Assembly (NCBI GenBank): GCA_964459445.1
Contig: CAYWMP010000095.1
Location: 1 to 22,102, forward strand
Reading direction: 5' to 3'
Length of the DNA: 22,102 nucleotides
Origin: CAYWMP01 sp964459445
Lineage (GTDB): Bacteria; Desulfobacterota; DSM-4660; Desulfatiglandales; HGW-15
Positions 1-7,829 of this stretch are shown here, one piece after another; positions within the stretch are counted from its first letter, which is position 1; every line of letters starts with the position of its first letter. The notes beneath the pieces are model-generated. The model was given only the letters and a program-made list of their open reading frames with translations, was not told the DNA's origin and ran no database searches. The translations under genes and the position numbers were made by a program.

Positions 1-240
1 TCTTCAACTACTTGATATTATTTCTTAGATAGGACAGAACAAAAACACCCTGAGTCACAGACCCTCACATATTGGACGCAGATTTGATGGATGCCGCAGA
101 AAATCACCCGCGCATCATTCCCGATAATTCATTTTTGTGAATCATTGCGTGGCTAGAGGGTTCTTTGAGTTCAAATGCTCAGTTGTTGAGAGTATTCTAG
201 GAGGTCAGAAAAGGAAAGGATTCCGATTCATAAATGAGGG
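1..240. other. Non-coding stretch, nothing recognised
   Basis: No reading frame with a plausible start, ribosome binding site or recognisable product was seen on either strand. The stretch has mixed composition, with a short AT-rich hairpin near 129-138 (ATTCA/TGAAT). It leads into the structured repeat that ends just before the stop codon of the CcmH-like gene. The true neighbour on the left lies outside the window. Confidence 0.5.
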
Positions 241-271
241 ATTTTTTTGATTAGGGAGGCCACACTAGCCC

Positions 272-378
272 GCCTAAGGCCGCAAGGGTTTTTGTTGATA
301 CGTACATGATAGTACGTCGCAGACGGAAACCTGCGGAGAACATAGATAATGCCGAAAAGGACCATTATTGAATTGAAA
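272..378. repeat. Structured intergenic repeat, copy E1
   Basis: The element ends one base before the stop codon (380-382) of the minus-strand CcmH-like gene. It contains two abutting hairpins: ACGTAC (300-305) pairs with GTACGT (312-317), and CGCAG (318-322) pairs with CTGCG (331-335). Its last 30 bases (349-378) match 18241-18270 in 25 of 30 positions, and the hairpin region corresponds to 18191-18209. The second copy also sits next to the stop codon of a minus-strand gene (guaA). It may be a 3'-UTR element or a small mobile repeat; the function is unknown. Confidence 0.6.
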
Positions 379-379
379 A

Positions 380-787
380 TTAGGTGACTCGGAGACCGTA
401 AAGTTCATCCACCAACTGAATCACTTGCTCGACGCTCAATCCTTCCATGAGTTTCTCCCGAATGAAACGCTTTTCCGTTACAGCGCCTCGGGGCATATCG
501 CAGGTGCATTCAACAAGGGGAAGTTCGCCACAGCCGCCGCAAGCGCATTTGAAGTTTGCAGCAACCTGAAGGACCTTTTGCTCTAGGGGATCTGCTGAGA
601 CCGGTTGAGGGCGTTGGTAAATTTTTGCGGTGTTTGTAGGGGCCTTTGTCGGGAAGATGGCTGTCTTGCCAATCACACCGATCAAGAGGATGATGGCTAT
701 GATAGCCACATATTTCCAATAGGATTGGTCGGATTTAGTGGGCCGGGGTGCAGGATTTTGAAATTTTCTTCTATTCTTCTTTCCCAT
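380..787 (-). CDS. Small membrane-anchored CcmH-like cysteine protein
   Basis: A 135-residue protein with a basic, proline-rich N-terminus, one hydrophobic segment (about residues 24-42) and a soluble C-terminal domain that is probably extracytoplasmic. The C-terminal half has five cysteines (C81, C83, C86, C94, C96) in a FKCACGGC...CTCD arrangement. A helical segment follows (about 105-131) with a KLMEGLSVEQVIQLVDELYG pattern, resembling the CcmH/CycL/NrfF cytochrome c maturation domain, where a Cys pair precedes an amphipathic 'REQ...G.sdeeI...v..rYG' segment. The canonical CxxC is present only as C83-x-x-C86, with extra cysteines that could bind a metal. The ATG at 785-787 has a strong GGAGG 8 bases upstream. 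There are no other ccm genes nearby, so a role in cytochrome c maturation is a family-level guess; a metal- or redox-active anchored protein is equally possible. Confidence 0.6.
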   Translation of the reverse strand: MGKKNRRKFQNPAPRPTKSDQSYWKYVAIIAIILLIGVIGKTAIFPTKAPTNTAKIYQRPQPVSADPLEQKVLQVAANFKCACGGCGELPLVECTCDMPRGAVTEKRFIREKLMEGLSVEQVIQLVDELYGLRVT

Positions 788-830
788 ACAATGCTCCTCC
801 GAAAAAGGATTTGGTGTGACACAATGTAGT

Positions 831-858
831 ATTATAGCATGAGAAACGGTGAATGCAA
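831..858 (-). promoter_or_regulatory. Probable sigma70-type promoter of the CcmH-like gene
   Basis: On the minus strand a perfect TATAAT (+ strand 831-836) is preceded by TG one base upstream (extended -10). TTGCAT (+ 853-858) lies 16 bases further upstream as a -35 element. Transcription would start about 40 bases before the ATG of the CcmH-like gene. This suggests the gene can be expressed separately from the TVP38 gene upstream. Confidence 0.5.
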
Positions 859-928
859 TCGAGGAACGAAAAATTCATCCTTCCTCCATTGCCCGATAAG
901 CGAGCGCGAGAAAAGAATCGCAGGCGGG

Positions 929-1627
929 CTAAGTATTGCAGGATGGGTTTGTGCTTTCGGTGTGCTTAAAAAATTTGTGCATTGAAAACAGGTCGTGGCG
1001 TTCGATAAGGACCGGGAATAAAAAAAACATCAGTACCATGACCAGGCCCATTATCAAGGCAACCCCACCACCTATTGTCAGCACAGAACCAAAGTAATTG
1101 TAGATGAATGTCAACGGAAGCATTCCGAGGAAAGTCGCCAGGCTGAAATTCCTAAATGACATCTTGGTCAATCCCGCGCCGTAGCTGACAATGTCGAAGG
1201 ATATGAAAGGGAAGAGTCGTGAGAGGAAAACGATTTTGGTCAGGAGCTTATCGGAACAAGCCGTGCAGAAATTGATGTGCCCGGTGAGGAATCGCTCAAT
1301 AACACCGCGGCCCAAATATCTTGCGATGAGAAAGCTCATAATGGCCCCGCCCAAGGCTCCCAGAGCCGAGTATAGCGTTCCCATGAGGGGACCGAAGAAC
1401 GCGCCTGCGGCCACATCAAGGGGTACGCTTGGAACGGGGCTTATGACCACGGCGCCGGCCATGATAAACATATAAACAATGGGCGCTAAAGGCCCAACGT
1501 TTTTCAAAATATCTTGTATCCGTTCAGGGCGAAAAACCGATACCAGGTCCCACCGATATCCCACCAGGAAGATCATCAGTATAAAGGCGGCAGCGAGGGC
1601 TACCTTTTTCAGTTTTGAACGTTTCAT
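929..1627 (-). CDS. TVP38/TMEM64 (DedA-like, SNARE-associated) membrane protein
   Basis: An integral membrane protein of the TVP38/TMEM64 (VTT domain) family, whose bacterial members are linked to lipid scrambling or transport and to redox-related traits. Family hallmarks are visible: a GAFFGPLMGTLYSALGALGG segment followed by FLIARYLGR, then an SRLFPFISFDIVSYGAGLT segment and an LATFLGMLPLTFIYNYFGS segment. A CTAC motif sits in the loop before SRLFPF. The start chosen is ATG at 1625-1627, giving 232 residues and placing MKRSKLKK directly before the first membrane helix. A GTG at 1694-1696 would add 23 hydrophilic residues and is less family-like. Neither start has a strong ribosome binding site. 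The gene follows the MFS gene on the same strand and may share its transcript. Confidence 0.85.
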   Translation of the reverse strand: MKRSKLKKVALAAAFILMIFLVGYRWDLVSVFRPERIQDILKNVGPLAPIVYMFIMAGAVVISPVPSVPLDVAAGAFFGPLMGTLYSALGALGGAIMSFLIARYLGRGVIERFLTGHINFCTACSDKLLTKIVFLSRLFPFISFDIVSYGAGLTKMSFRNFSLATFLGMLPLTFIYNYFGSVLTIGGGVALIMGLVMVLMFFLFPVLIERHDLFSMHKFFKHTESTNPSCNT

Positions 1628-1735
1628 TATAATTCCATCTTTTGCCCAATTCACTCTCCCTTTTGACGTATCAGGAGGTTCTGTACTTACAACCACACCA
1701 CTCTAGTTTTTGATGTGGAAAAAGTTCCATGGTTG

Positions 1736-3070
1736 TTATTGTGACAGATAAGCTATTTCCTCCTTGCCTTGCTTTTCGTCCACAAAATAGAACAAAATCG
1801 CTCCAACGAAAAAAAGAAGAAGAACGGAAGCCATGCTCCAGCGCGATGCAATGTGCTCGATGGCTTCTATTTGCTCAGGGGTGGGCGCAGGAGGCATCAA
1901 CATCTGCCTAACCGAGAGACCAACAATCCCCATTAACGCCGGGCCGATAATGACTGCGAATTTTCCGAGCATATTGTAGAAGCCATAATATTCGGCTGCT
2001 TGGTCTTTTGGAATCAAGCGTGAATAATAGGATCTGCTCAGTGCTTGAATGCCGCCCTGGACAAATCCAATAAAGATGGCCAAGATGTAGAATTCCATCT
2101 TTCTGGTCATCATTGTCCCCCACAGGACTATGAGTATATAGACGCCTATGGCTATATAAATGCCTTTGCGGGCTCCCCACCTTTGACCTAGCCAACCAAA
2201 AGCCAATGCAGAGGGAAATCCAACAAACTGGACAATGAGGAGAGCCGTGAGCAGGTCTTTGGCCTCGAATCCAATGGACATTCCGTAATCAACAGCCATG
2301 CGGATGATCGTGTCTACACCATCCATATAAAAAAAATAGGCAAGCAGGAACAGGAACACCGTTTTCAGATGACGCACTTTTTTTAATGTTCCGATGAGTT
2401 GTTTGAAACCTGCCAGGATGACATTGCCCTCATGTTTTTTCTTATCGAGCTCCTTGCTTTCGGGCACCCAAATAAAAGTCGCAAGAGAAAAAATGCCCCA
2501 CCAGAGGGCGACTGTGATAAAGGAATACCGCACAGCTTCCCCTGCATCGGCAAGTCCGAATTTTTGAGGCATCAACGTCATCAGCACGTTGAAAAGAAAA
2601 AGTATTCCGCCACCTAAGTACCCCATGCTAAAGCCAAAACCGGATACAAAATCAATTTTATCCTCATCCGCCACATTGACGATCAGTGAATCGTAGAACA
2701 CGTTGCCGCCCGAGAAACCGATGACTCCCATGACATAAACAAAAATGGCCAAGGCCCATTGGCCTTTCCCAACCATGAAAAGGGAAGCTGTCATAAGGAC
2801 GCCGAGGTAGGCGAAGAAACAGAGGAATTTTTTTCTTGCAGATGCCCTGTCCGAGATGGCGCCGAGAATTGGCGCCATTAAGGCGACCAAGAGGCCGGAA
2901 AGGGAATTGCCGAATCCCAACTGAGCGGTGCTCACGTTGACGTCCGCGCCATAGCTCCAATACTGCTTGAAAAACACGGGGAAAAAACCGGCCATCACAG
3001 TCGTAGCAAAGGCGGAATTCGCCCAGTCATACATCGCCCATCCCCAAACGGCCTTTTTTTCTTTAGTCAT
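1736..3070 (-). CDS. MFS transporter, UMF1 / Atg22-like family
   Basis: A 444-residue polytopic protein with about 12 hydrophobic segments. The N-terminal AMYDWANSAFATTVMAGFFP motif (residues 12-31) is the signature of the UMF1 (unknown major facilitator 1) family, related to yeast vacuolar amino-acid effluxer Atg22. The MFS loop 2-3 motif appears as GAISDRASARKK (70-81). The transport substrate is not predictable from sequence; amino acid export is known only for Atg22. The ATG at 3068-3070 has AAGGG six bases upstream. It lies 68 bp after the DUF362 gene on the same strand and so may belong to the acylase-DUF362 transcription unit. Confidence 0.9.
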   Translation of the reverse strand: MTKEKKAVWGWAMYDWANSAFATTVMAGFFPVFFKQYWSYGADVNVSTAQLGFGNSLSGLLVALMAPILGAISDRASARKKFLCFFAYLGVLMTASLFMVGKGQWALAIFVYVMGVIGFSGGNVFYDSLIVNVADEDKIDFVSGFGFSMGYLGGGILFLFNVLMTLMPQKFGLADAGEAVRYSFITVALWWGIFSLATFIWVPESKELDKKKHEGNVILAGFKQLIGTLKKVRHLKTVFLFLLAYFFYMDGVDTIIRMAVDYGMSIGFEAKDLLTALLIVQFVGFPSALAFGWLGQRWGARKGIYIAIGVYILIVLWGTMMTRKMEFYILAIFIGFVQGGIQALSRSYYSRLIPKDQAAEYYGFYNMLGKFAVIIGPALMGIVGLSVRQMLMPPAPTPEQIEAIEHIASRWSMASVLLLFFVGAILFYFVDEKQGKEEIAYLSQ

Positions 3071-3138
3071 AGGAGTCCCTTTCGCATCCCATCTGCATAA
3101 TCTTCATCCCTTATTAATGGCGTTCGAATTAAACTGAA

Positions 3139-4272
3139 TTACCGATTAAAACGGTTCAACAAGCGCACCAACCAACCCTTTTTGAAATCGATGCCAGCTT
3201 GCGGGCATATCTCCTGGCAGCAATAGCAACGAATACATTCATCGTAATTAAAGTCCAGTTTTTTTGCCTCCAATTGTACGGCCTCTGCCGGACAAATTTC
3301 AGCACATTCTCCGCAAGCGATGCAGGTTTTTTCGTCCTGAACGGGTTTAGATACCAGATAACGCTTCGTGAACCAGTCAAACATTTTGGGCATGACACGA
3401 AGTGAATCAAGCTCTGGGGCTGTAAAATTCGATACTGCAAAGGATTCCGGGTGATCTCCTTTAAATGTTATTTGATGGATATCCGTTTCCCCTATCTGCC
3501 TTTTCACTGCTTCCCTGTATTGGGGAAAGGAACGCAAAGGAATATTTAGCAAATGACAGATACTGACATCTAGCGCGACTGCGTCTTTTGATGCGGCAAT
3601 CAAGTTAAGCCGGCGTGGGTCGCCGTTTCCGGGGCCGAGGCCCTCCATGCCCCATATACCATCAAGAATCGTTAAGCTCGGTTTCACGGTCAAGTATATG
3701 TCCAAGTGCAGAGAGGCAAAGGTATCCCGATCCACACCGACCATGTAGTGCCATTCTGCTTTTCGCTGGGCAACGACCGTGCCAAACAGATTCTTCACAC
3801 CCAGAGTGAAAAGCATCTGGGAATGGGTCTTGAGCTTCGGGAGATTGATTACGACATCTGCATCCAGTGCCTGAGATGCCAGTTCCAATTTCTTGAAGAG
3901 CGATCCTTCAGGCGGCGAAACAGAAACCGGATTGGTGAGTTCAACAAGCTCCACACCCAAATCTTCAGCCACAATATCCATCCCGGACTTTGTTGCTACT
4001 TTCTTGAACGATTCCAGACCAGGGCTGTCTGCAATGAAAGGTTTTCCACCCGCCTCCAGAACCAAACGGGCGACCGCGTAAACAATCTCAGGATCTGTGG
4101 TAATGCGACGTTCCGGTTTATGGCCCGATAGGAGGTTAGGCTTGAGGAGGACCCTTTGTCCGGGTCTGACATAAGAGGAGATGCCGCCCAATGGTTCGAG
4201 AACGTGCTGAAGGGCAGCCTTAATAGCTTCACGCTCATAAGTCTCGCAACGAGTCAACGATACCGTGGTCAT
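3139..4272 (-). CDS. DUF362 domain protein with C-terminal 2x[4Fe-4S] ferredoxin domain
   Basis: A 377-residue protein without a signal peptide. Residues about 35-260 form a DUF362 domain, with typical stretches LLKPNLLSG (42-50), ADSPGLESF (81-89), INLPKLKTH (142-150) and ILDGIWGMEG (202-211). Two full ferredoxin motifs follow: C317/C320/C323/C327 with P328, and C346/C349/C352/C356 with P357. An additional C351 lies inside the second motif. Such proteins are common in anaerobes and are inferred to be iron-sulfur redox enzymes of unknown reaction. The ATG lies 3 bp beyond the acylase stop codon with no strong ribosome binding site, suggesting translational coupling to the acylase gene. Confidence 0.9.
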   Translation of the reverse strand: MTTVSLTRCETYEREAIKAALQHVLEPLGGISSYVRPGQRVLLKPNLLSGHKPERRITTDPEIVYAVARLVLEAGGKPFIADSPGLESFKKVATKSGMDIVAEDLGVELVELTNPVSVSPPEGSLFKKLELASQALDADVVINLPKLKTHSQMLFTLGVKNLFGTVVAQRKAEWHYMVGVDRDTFASLHLDIYLTVKPSLTILDGIWGMEGLGPGNGDPRRLNLIAASKDAVALDVSICHLLNIPLRSFPQYREAVKRQIGETDIHQITFKGDHPESFAVSNFTAPELDSLRVMPKMFDWFTKRYLVSKPVQDEKTCIACGECAEICPAEAVQLEAKKLDFNYDECIRCYCCQEICPQAGIDFKKGWLVRLLNRFNR

Positions 4273-4275
4273 GGG

Positions 4276-6666
4276 CTAAGAGCTCAAAGGCTTTAGGGTG
4301 AGGGTTCCTTTGCCATGCTTTTCAACATCGCCGGGGTCAGTCCATGCACGATGGTATTTACCGGTAAGATATAGATCGATTTGATCTTTGTGGTGGGGGC
4401 TTCCCAGTTGGCCAGATTCGCCGGTGGGCAGGACATGCCACGATGCATCCATGTTCGAAAAATCCACGATCATTCGCATGGACACCCCATGATTGGCGTT
4501 ATAGGGATTCTCCCGGGGGTATGCCTTTTTATTTACTGTCAGACCGCTGCCTCCCACCGGATAGGGGCCCAGATTAAAGATCCAATCCAAGGGTTTCTTT
4601 TTGCCCAGCACATGCTCAAAGGTGAGCTGGTGAATTCTCCCCCACTTCCAATCATCCATATCCTTGCCAATTTTCTCTTCCAGTTTTTTCATGGCCTGTT
4701 CAAAACTCCTGGCAACAATATCTTCCAGGGTCTCCTTCTTAGAGGTGCTTACGTCATCAATCCATAGGGATTCATGGTCTCTGATGATCAGCCTCATGGC
4801 CCTCATGGGGATGGAGGGCACCTTTATATATTTTACAAAAAGCTCCTCTCCGAGTTCGTCCTTGAACAAATTCCCGAGCATTGTGCGAAAGGTAACTTCA
4901 AAGAGTGAAGCAGCCACACTATCCTTTGCCATCACAAAATCCCATTTTGCGAGAACAGCCCTTGCCCGCTTTGCTTTTTCCTCCGTCGAATCCCGGCCAA
5001 GAGACCTGATGATGAGGGGTGTCAATTCCGAAGCAAGGACGCAATAAGTGTCCATATGCATTCGCTTGAAATCGTCCACAGCCAGTTTACCCTTGTCATT
5101 GAGCAATTGGCGGATTCGACTGAATCTATCCAGGGGTTCCCAGTAGTGTCCGAGGAAACGGGGGTAATTCTCCCTGACTGCCTTATTATTCGCGGTGGCC
5201 AGGATGCCGTTTTCCGGATTCATGAGATGGGGGCGTTTTTCAAAGGGCACGAATCCCTTCCATTCATATTCCCCTGTCCAACCTGGAACAGGCAAAACCC
5301 CGTCGCCCTTGGAACGGATGGGAACGGTCGCGCAATACCAGTACCCTATGTTACCGTTGGTATCTGCAAACACAAAATTTTGGCAGGGCGTTTCCCAGTA
5401 TCTCAAGGCTTCCTTGACCTCTTCCAAGTTTCTTGCTCTGTGGAGTTGATACACGGCTTTGACGGGTTGAATGCGCTCCGTATAGGCCCATCGCGCGGAA
5501 AGGACATCGCCTTTTGAGCCCGCCTCGATGTCGTTGATAATTGGTCCGTGCCGGGTTATCAGGATCTCTTTTTTAACGGGCTCTGTCCCCTTTACTTTGA
5601 TGATTTCCTCGACAACCCGCATGTCTTCCCATTTGTCCTTGTAGAGGTATTGCCGCGGATTCTCGGGATTGATCTTTTCCATATAGAAATCCACGTCGTC
5701 TACCATGGCGTTGGTCACACCCCAGGCCACATAGCGGTTATGGCCTATGGGAATCCCGGGCACCCCCAAGATGGCAAAACCTGATACCTCAAAAGTGGGG
5801 CAGACCAGATGCGCTTCCCACCAGACCGAAGGGTTACTCAGACCCAAGTGGGTATCATTGGCAAGAAGAGGTTTGCCTGTAACGGACTTTTTGCCTGATA
5901 TAACCCAGTTATTGCTGGCAGCGGTGCTCGTTTGTGATTTGAGTTCGTTGAGCACTGTCTTGACATCTGATGTAGGGTCAGGTGCAATAGATGAAGCTTT
6001 AGTCTCTTGGGGGACAATAACCGGCCCGTCTTCGAGCCAGGCCGGAAAGGCCTCTCTAAATCTCTCCTCCCCGACCTTCTTTAGCACCTTGGCGGCAGTT
6101 ACATCCACCTGCCAGCCGCTGCTGAGCCCCCAGTTGACGACCTTTAAAATAGCCAGATAATCATCGACACGCCACGACTCAGGTTTATACCTCAGTAGTT
6201 TGAACTCGATGGGGAGCCGATCTTTGTTCGTATCAAGATAGGCATTGACCCCATCGGCGAAGGATTGCAGCGAAAACTCGAGCTCGGGAGGAACCTCCGT
6301 GTTCAGACCTGCAGCCGTCATCATCCGGAAATAGCGGTCCGCCCCAATAAATTCTTCGCCAAAGATTTCGGACAACCGACCACTGCCCAACCGGCGATGG
6401 AATTCCATTTGCCAAAACCGGTCCTGGGCAATGGCATAGCCAAATGCGAAATAGAGATCGCTTTCATTCTCGGCATAGATATGGGGGACGCCGTAATCAT
6501 CCCTTATGATTTTCACATCCTCTTTAAGGCCCTTTAATGATATCTCCCCGGAGTTTGGGGGCAGGCTCTTCTTTATAGTGTATTGAAACCAGAAAAATCC
6601 TCCCGCGCCCACGATAACAATGAGTCCGACAAGTATGACTGCAATGCGCAAAACCCACTTTTTCAT
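4276..6666 (-). CDS. Membrane-anchored penicillin-acylase family (Ntn) amidohydrolase
   Basis: A 796-residue protein of the penicillin G acylase / acyl-homoserine-lactone acylase superfamily. An N-terminal hydrophobic segment (about 7-28) is a signal or membrane anchor, so the enzyme probably works outside the cytoplasm. The alpha region includes IIRDDYGVPHIYAENE (53-68) and a GYAIAQDRFWQMEFHRRLGSG segment. The autoproteolytic junction is predicted before Ser251 in AASNNWVISG, making Ser251 the N-terminal nucleophile of the beta chain. It is followed by LLANDTHLGL, the usual family arrangement. The C-terminus has the expected GESGQLGSPHHKDQ stretch. The true substrate (beta-lactam, acyl-homoserine lactone, N-acyl amino acid or another amide) cannot be told. 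The ATG has GGAGG six bases upstream. It heads a likely operon with the DUF362 gene. Confidence 0.92.
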   Translation of the reverse strand: MKKWVLRIAVILVGLIVIVGAGGFFWFQYTIKKSLPPNSGEISLKGLKEDVKIIRDDYGVPHIYAENESDLYFAFGYAIAQDRFWQMEFHRRLGSGRLSEIFGEEFIGADRYFRMMTAAGLNTEVPPELEFSLQSFADGVNAYLDTNKDRLPIEFKLLRYKPESWRVDDYLAILKVVNWGLSSGWQVDVTAAKVLKKVGEERFREAFPAWLEDGPVIVPQETKASSIAPDPTSDVKTVLNELKSQTSTAASNNWVISGKKSVTGKPLLANDTHLGLSNPSVWWEAHLVCPTFEVSGFAILGVPGIPIGHNRYVAWGVTNAMVDDVDFYMEKINPENPRQYLYKDKWEDMRVVEEIIKVKGTEPVKKEILITRHGPIINDIEAGSKGDVLSARWAYTERIQPVKAVYQLHRARNLEEVKEALRYWETPCQNFVFADTNGNIGYWYCATVPIRSKGDGVLPVPGWTGEYEWKGFVPFEKRPHLMNPENGILATANNKAVRENYPRFLGHYWEPLDRFSRIRQLLNDKGKLAVDDFKRMHMDTYCVLASELTPLIIRSLGRDSTEEKAKRARAVLAKWDFVMAKDSVAASLFEVTFRTMLGNLFKDELGEELFVKYIKVPSIPMRAMRLIIRDHESLWIDDVSTSKKETLEDIVARSFEQAMKKLEEKIGKDMDDWKWGRIHQLTFEHVLGKKKPLDWIFNLGPYPVGGSGLTVNKKAYPRENPYNANHGVSMRMIVDFSNMDASWHVLPTGESGQLGSPHHKDQIDLYLTGKYHRAWTDPGDVEKHGKGTLTLKPLSS

Positions 6667-6722
6667 GGCTATCCTCCAGACACAGGTTCAACCCTTCGGC
6701 CCCGATTTTGAATCCTTCAATC

Positions 6723-6754
6723 TTTAACCCTTGAACCTTTGAACCTTTGAACCT
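6723..6754. repeat. Octad repeat, unit TTGAACCT
   Basis: Three exact tandem copies of the 8-base unit TTGAACCT occupy 6731-6754, preceded by a degenerate copy at 6723-6730. The array lies in the gap between the divergent acylase and EamA genes. It belongs to the same style of short-period intergenic arrays found in four other gaps of this window. Confidence 0.7.
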
Positions 6755-6763
6755 CAAAAAAGA

Positions 6764-6793
6764 TGTATATCACTTTAGGGTCTTGATAATCAA
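6764..6793 (-). promoter_or_regulatory. Possible promoter of the acylase gene with overlapping palindrome
   Basis: On the minus strand TTGATT (+ 6788-6793) and TATACA (+ 6764-6769) are separated by 18 bases, with TG one base before the -10 box. The palindrome TTGATAATCAA (6783-6793) overlaps the -35 box and could be an operator. The match to consensus is moderate. Confidence 0.3.
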
Positions 6794-6828
6794 TTCGAGA
6801 AATTTAATCCCTCTTTCTCTGTATGCTG

Positions 6829-6837
6829 TGATATAAG
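6829..6837 (+). promoter_or_regulatory. Possible extended -10 promoter of the EamA gene
   Basis: TGATATAAG matches an extended -10 element (TGnTATAAT with one mismatch). No -35 box is visible. It would give a leader of only about 15 bases before the ATG at 6859, consistent with the lack of a ribosome binding site there. Confidence 0.3.
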
Positions 6838-6858
6838 GCTCGATTACGGTGTTACGCT

Positions 6859-7746
6859 ATGGATATTTCATCACAAAAAGAAAAGCTGGATGTAGGCGCT
6901 GCAACCCTCTTAACGGTTCTTTGCATGACCTGGGGATTCAACGCTATAGCCATTAAGGTCACCAATATTGGCTTGGCGCCGTTGTTTACTGCGGGGATCA
7001 GATCATTCATTGCCGCCCTCGGCCTGGCACTTTGGATGAAATTCCGGGGGATGACCCTATTTCCTGGAAGGGTTGGAGACGGTATCGTTATTGGTATCCT
7101 TTTTGGATCTGAATTCGGCTTCCTCTACTCTGCCCTTCTTTACACAACGGCTTCCTCAGCCTGGATACTCCTTTACACAACACCATTTTTCCATACCCTA
7201 GGAGCGCACTTTTTCCTATCAGGGGATCGGCTTAACCTGAAAAAGCTTTTTGGGTTGCTCTTGTCCTTCGCGGGCATCGTTCTTTTGTTGAGCAAACACA
7301 TTGGGTTGCCTTCAATGGAGGAGTTCATGGGCGACATGCTCGCTGTGACTGCAGCTATCCTGTGGGCCGCTACGACGATCTACATAAAACTTCGCTTTGT
7401 CGGGAATGTATCACCCCACCACACCCTCTTCTATCAAACAACCTTTTCGGCTCCACTTCTTCTATTGCTGAGCCTAATGTTTCAGGAACAAGCCATCATA
7501 GAAGTTACCGGCCTCATCCTTCTCTCACTGGCTTTTCAGGGAATCGTTGTTGCTTTTGTGAGTTACCTCCTATGGTTTTTCCTGGTGCACACCTATCCCG
7601 TGAGCAGGATTTCGTCTTTTACGTTTTTGACACCCATTTTCGCCACAATAGCAGGTATCGTTTTCCTTCATGAACCGCTGACTCTGCGACTCGCCCTCTC
7701 ATTGGTTTTGGTGAGTATTGGCATCTATGCGGTGAATAGGGAATGA
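6859..7746 (+). CDS. EamA/DMT superfamily permease (RhaT/YdcZ-type exporter)
   Basis: A 295-residue inner-membrane protein with about ten hydrophobic helices arranged as two EamA repeats (roughly residues 14-145 and 155-293). The first repeat opens with the characteristic TWGFNAIAIKVTN segment. The end of the first repeat carries FAGIVLLLSK, and the second ends with VFLHEPLTLRLALSLVLVSIGIYAVNR, as is usual in these drug/metabolite transporters. The substrate is unknown; many members export amino acids or metabolites. The ATG lacks a clear ribosome binding site; translation may start from a very short leader. It is transcribed alone, divergent from the acylase gene. Confidence 0.9.
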   Translation: MDISSQKEKLDVGAATLLTVLCMTWGFNAIAIKVTNIGLAPLFTAGIRSFIAALGLALWMKFRGMTLFPGRVGDGIVIGILFGSEFGFLYSALLYTTASSAWILLYTTPFFHTLGAHFFLSGDRLNLKKLFGLLLSFAGIVLLLSKHIGLPSMEEFMGDMLAVTAAILWAATTIYIKLRFVGNVSPHHTLFYQTTFSAPLLLLLSLMFQEQAIIEVTGLILLSLAFQGIVVAFVSYLLWFFLVHTYPVSRISSFTFLTPIFATIAGIVFLHEPLTLRLALSLVLVSIGIYAVNRE

Positions 7747-7764
7747 TTAGGGGAACCAAAAAGT

Positions 7765-7792
7765 GAATATTGAAGATTGAATTTTGAAGATT
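7765..7792. repeat. Heptad repeat between EamA and GGDEF-like genes
   Basis: Four tandem 7-base units GAATATT, GAAGATT, GAATTTT, GAAGATT fill 7765-7792, right after the EamA stop codon and 38 bp before the end of the convergent GGDEF-like gene. The period is strict although the units differ. No matching inverted arm was found nearby. Confidence 0.65.
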
Positions 7793-7829
7793 GAGTTACC
7801 GGGCGCTGACAATCGAGCAACTCAGCCCA

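Noticed and set aside
771..878. A 35-codon frame on the minus strand (ATG at 876-878) with GGAGGAAGG just before it
   Set aside because: It contains the probable promoter of the CcmH-like gene and overlaps that gene's start in another frame. The product has no recognisable features. The SD-like sequence may be chance.
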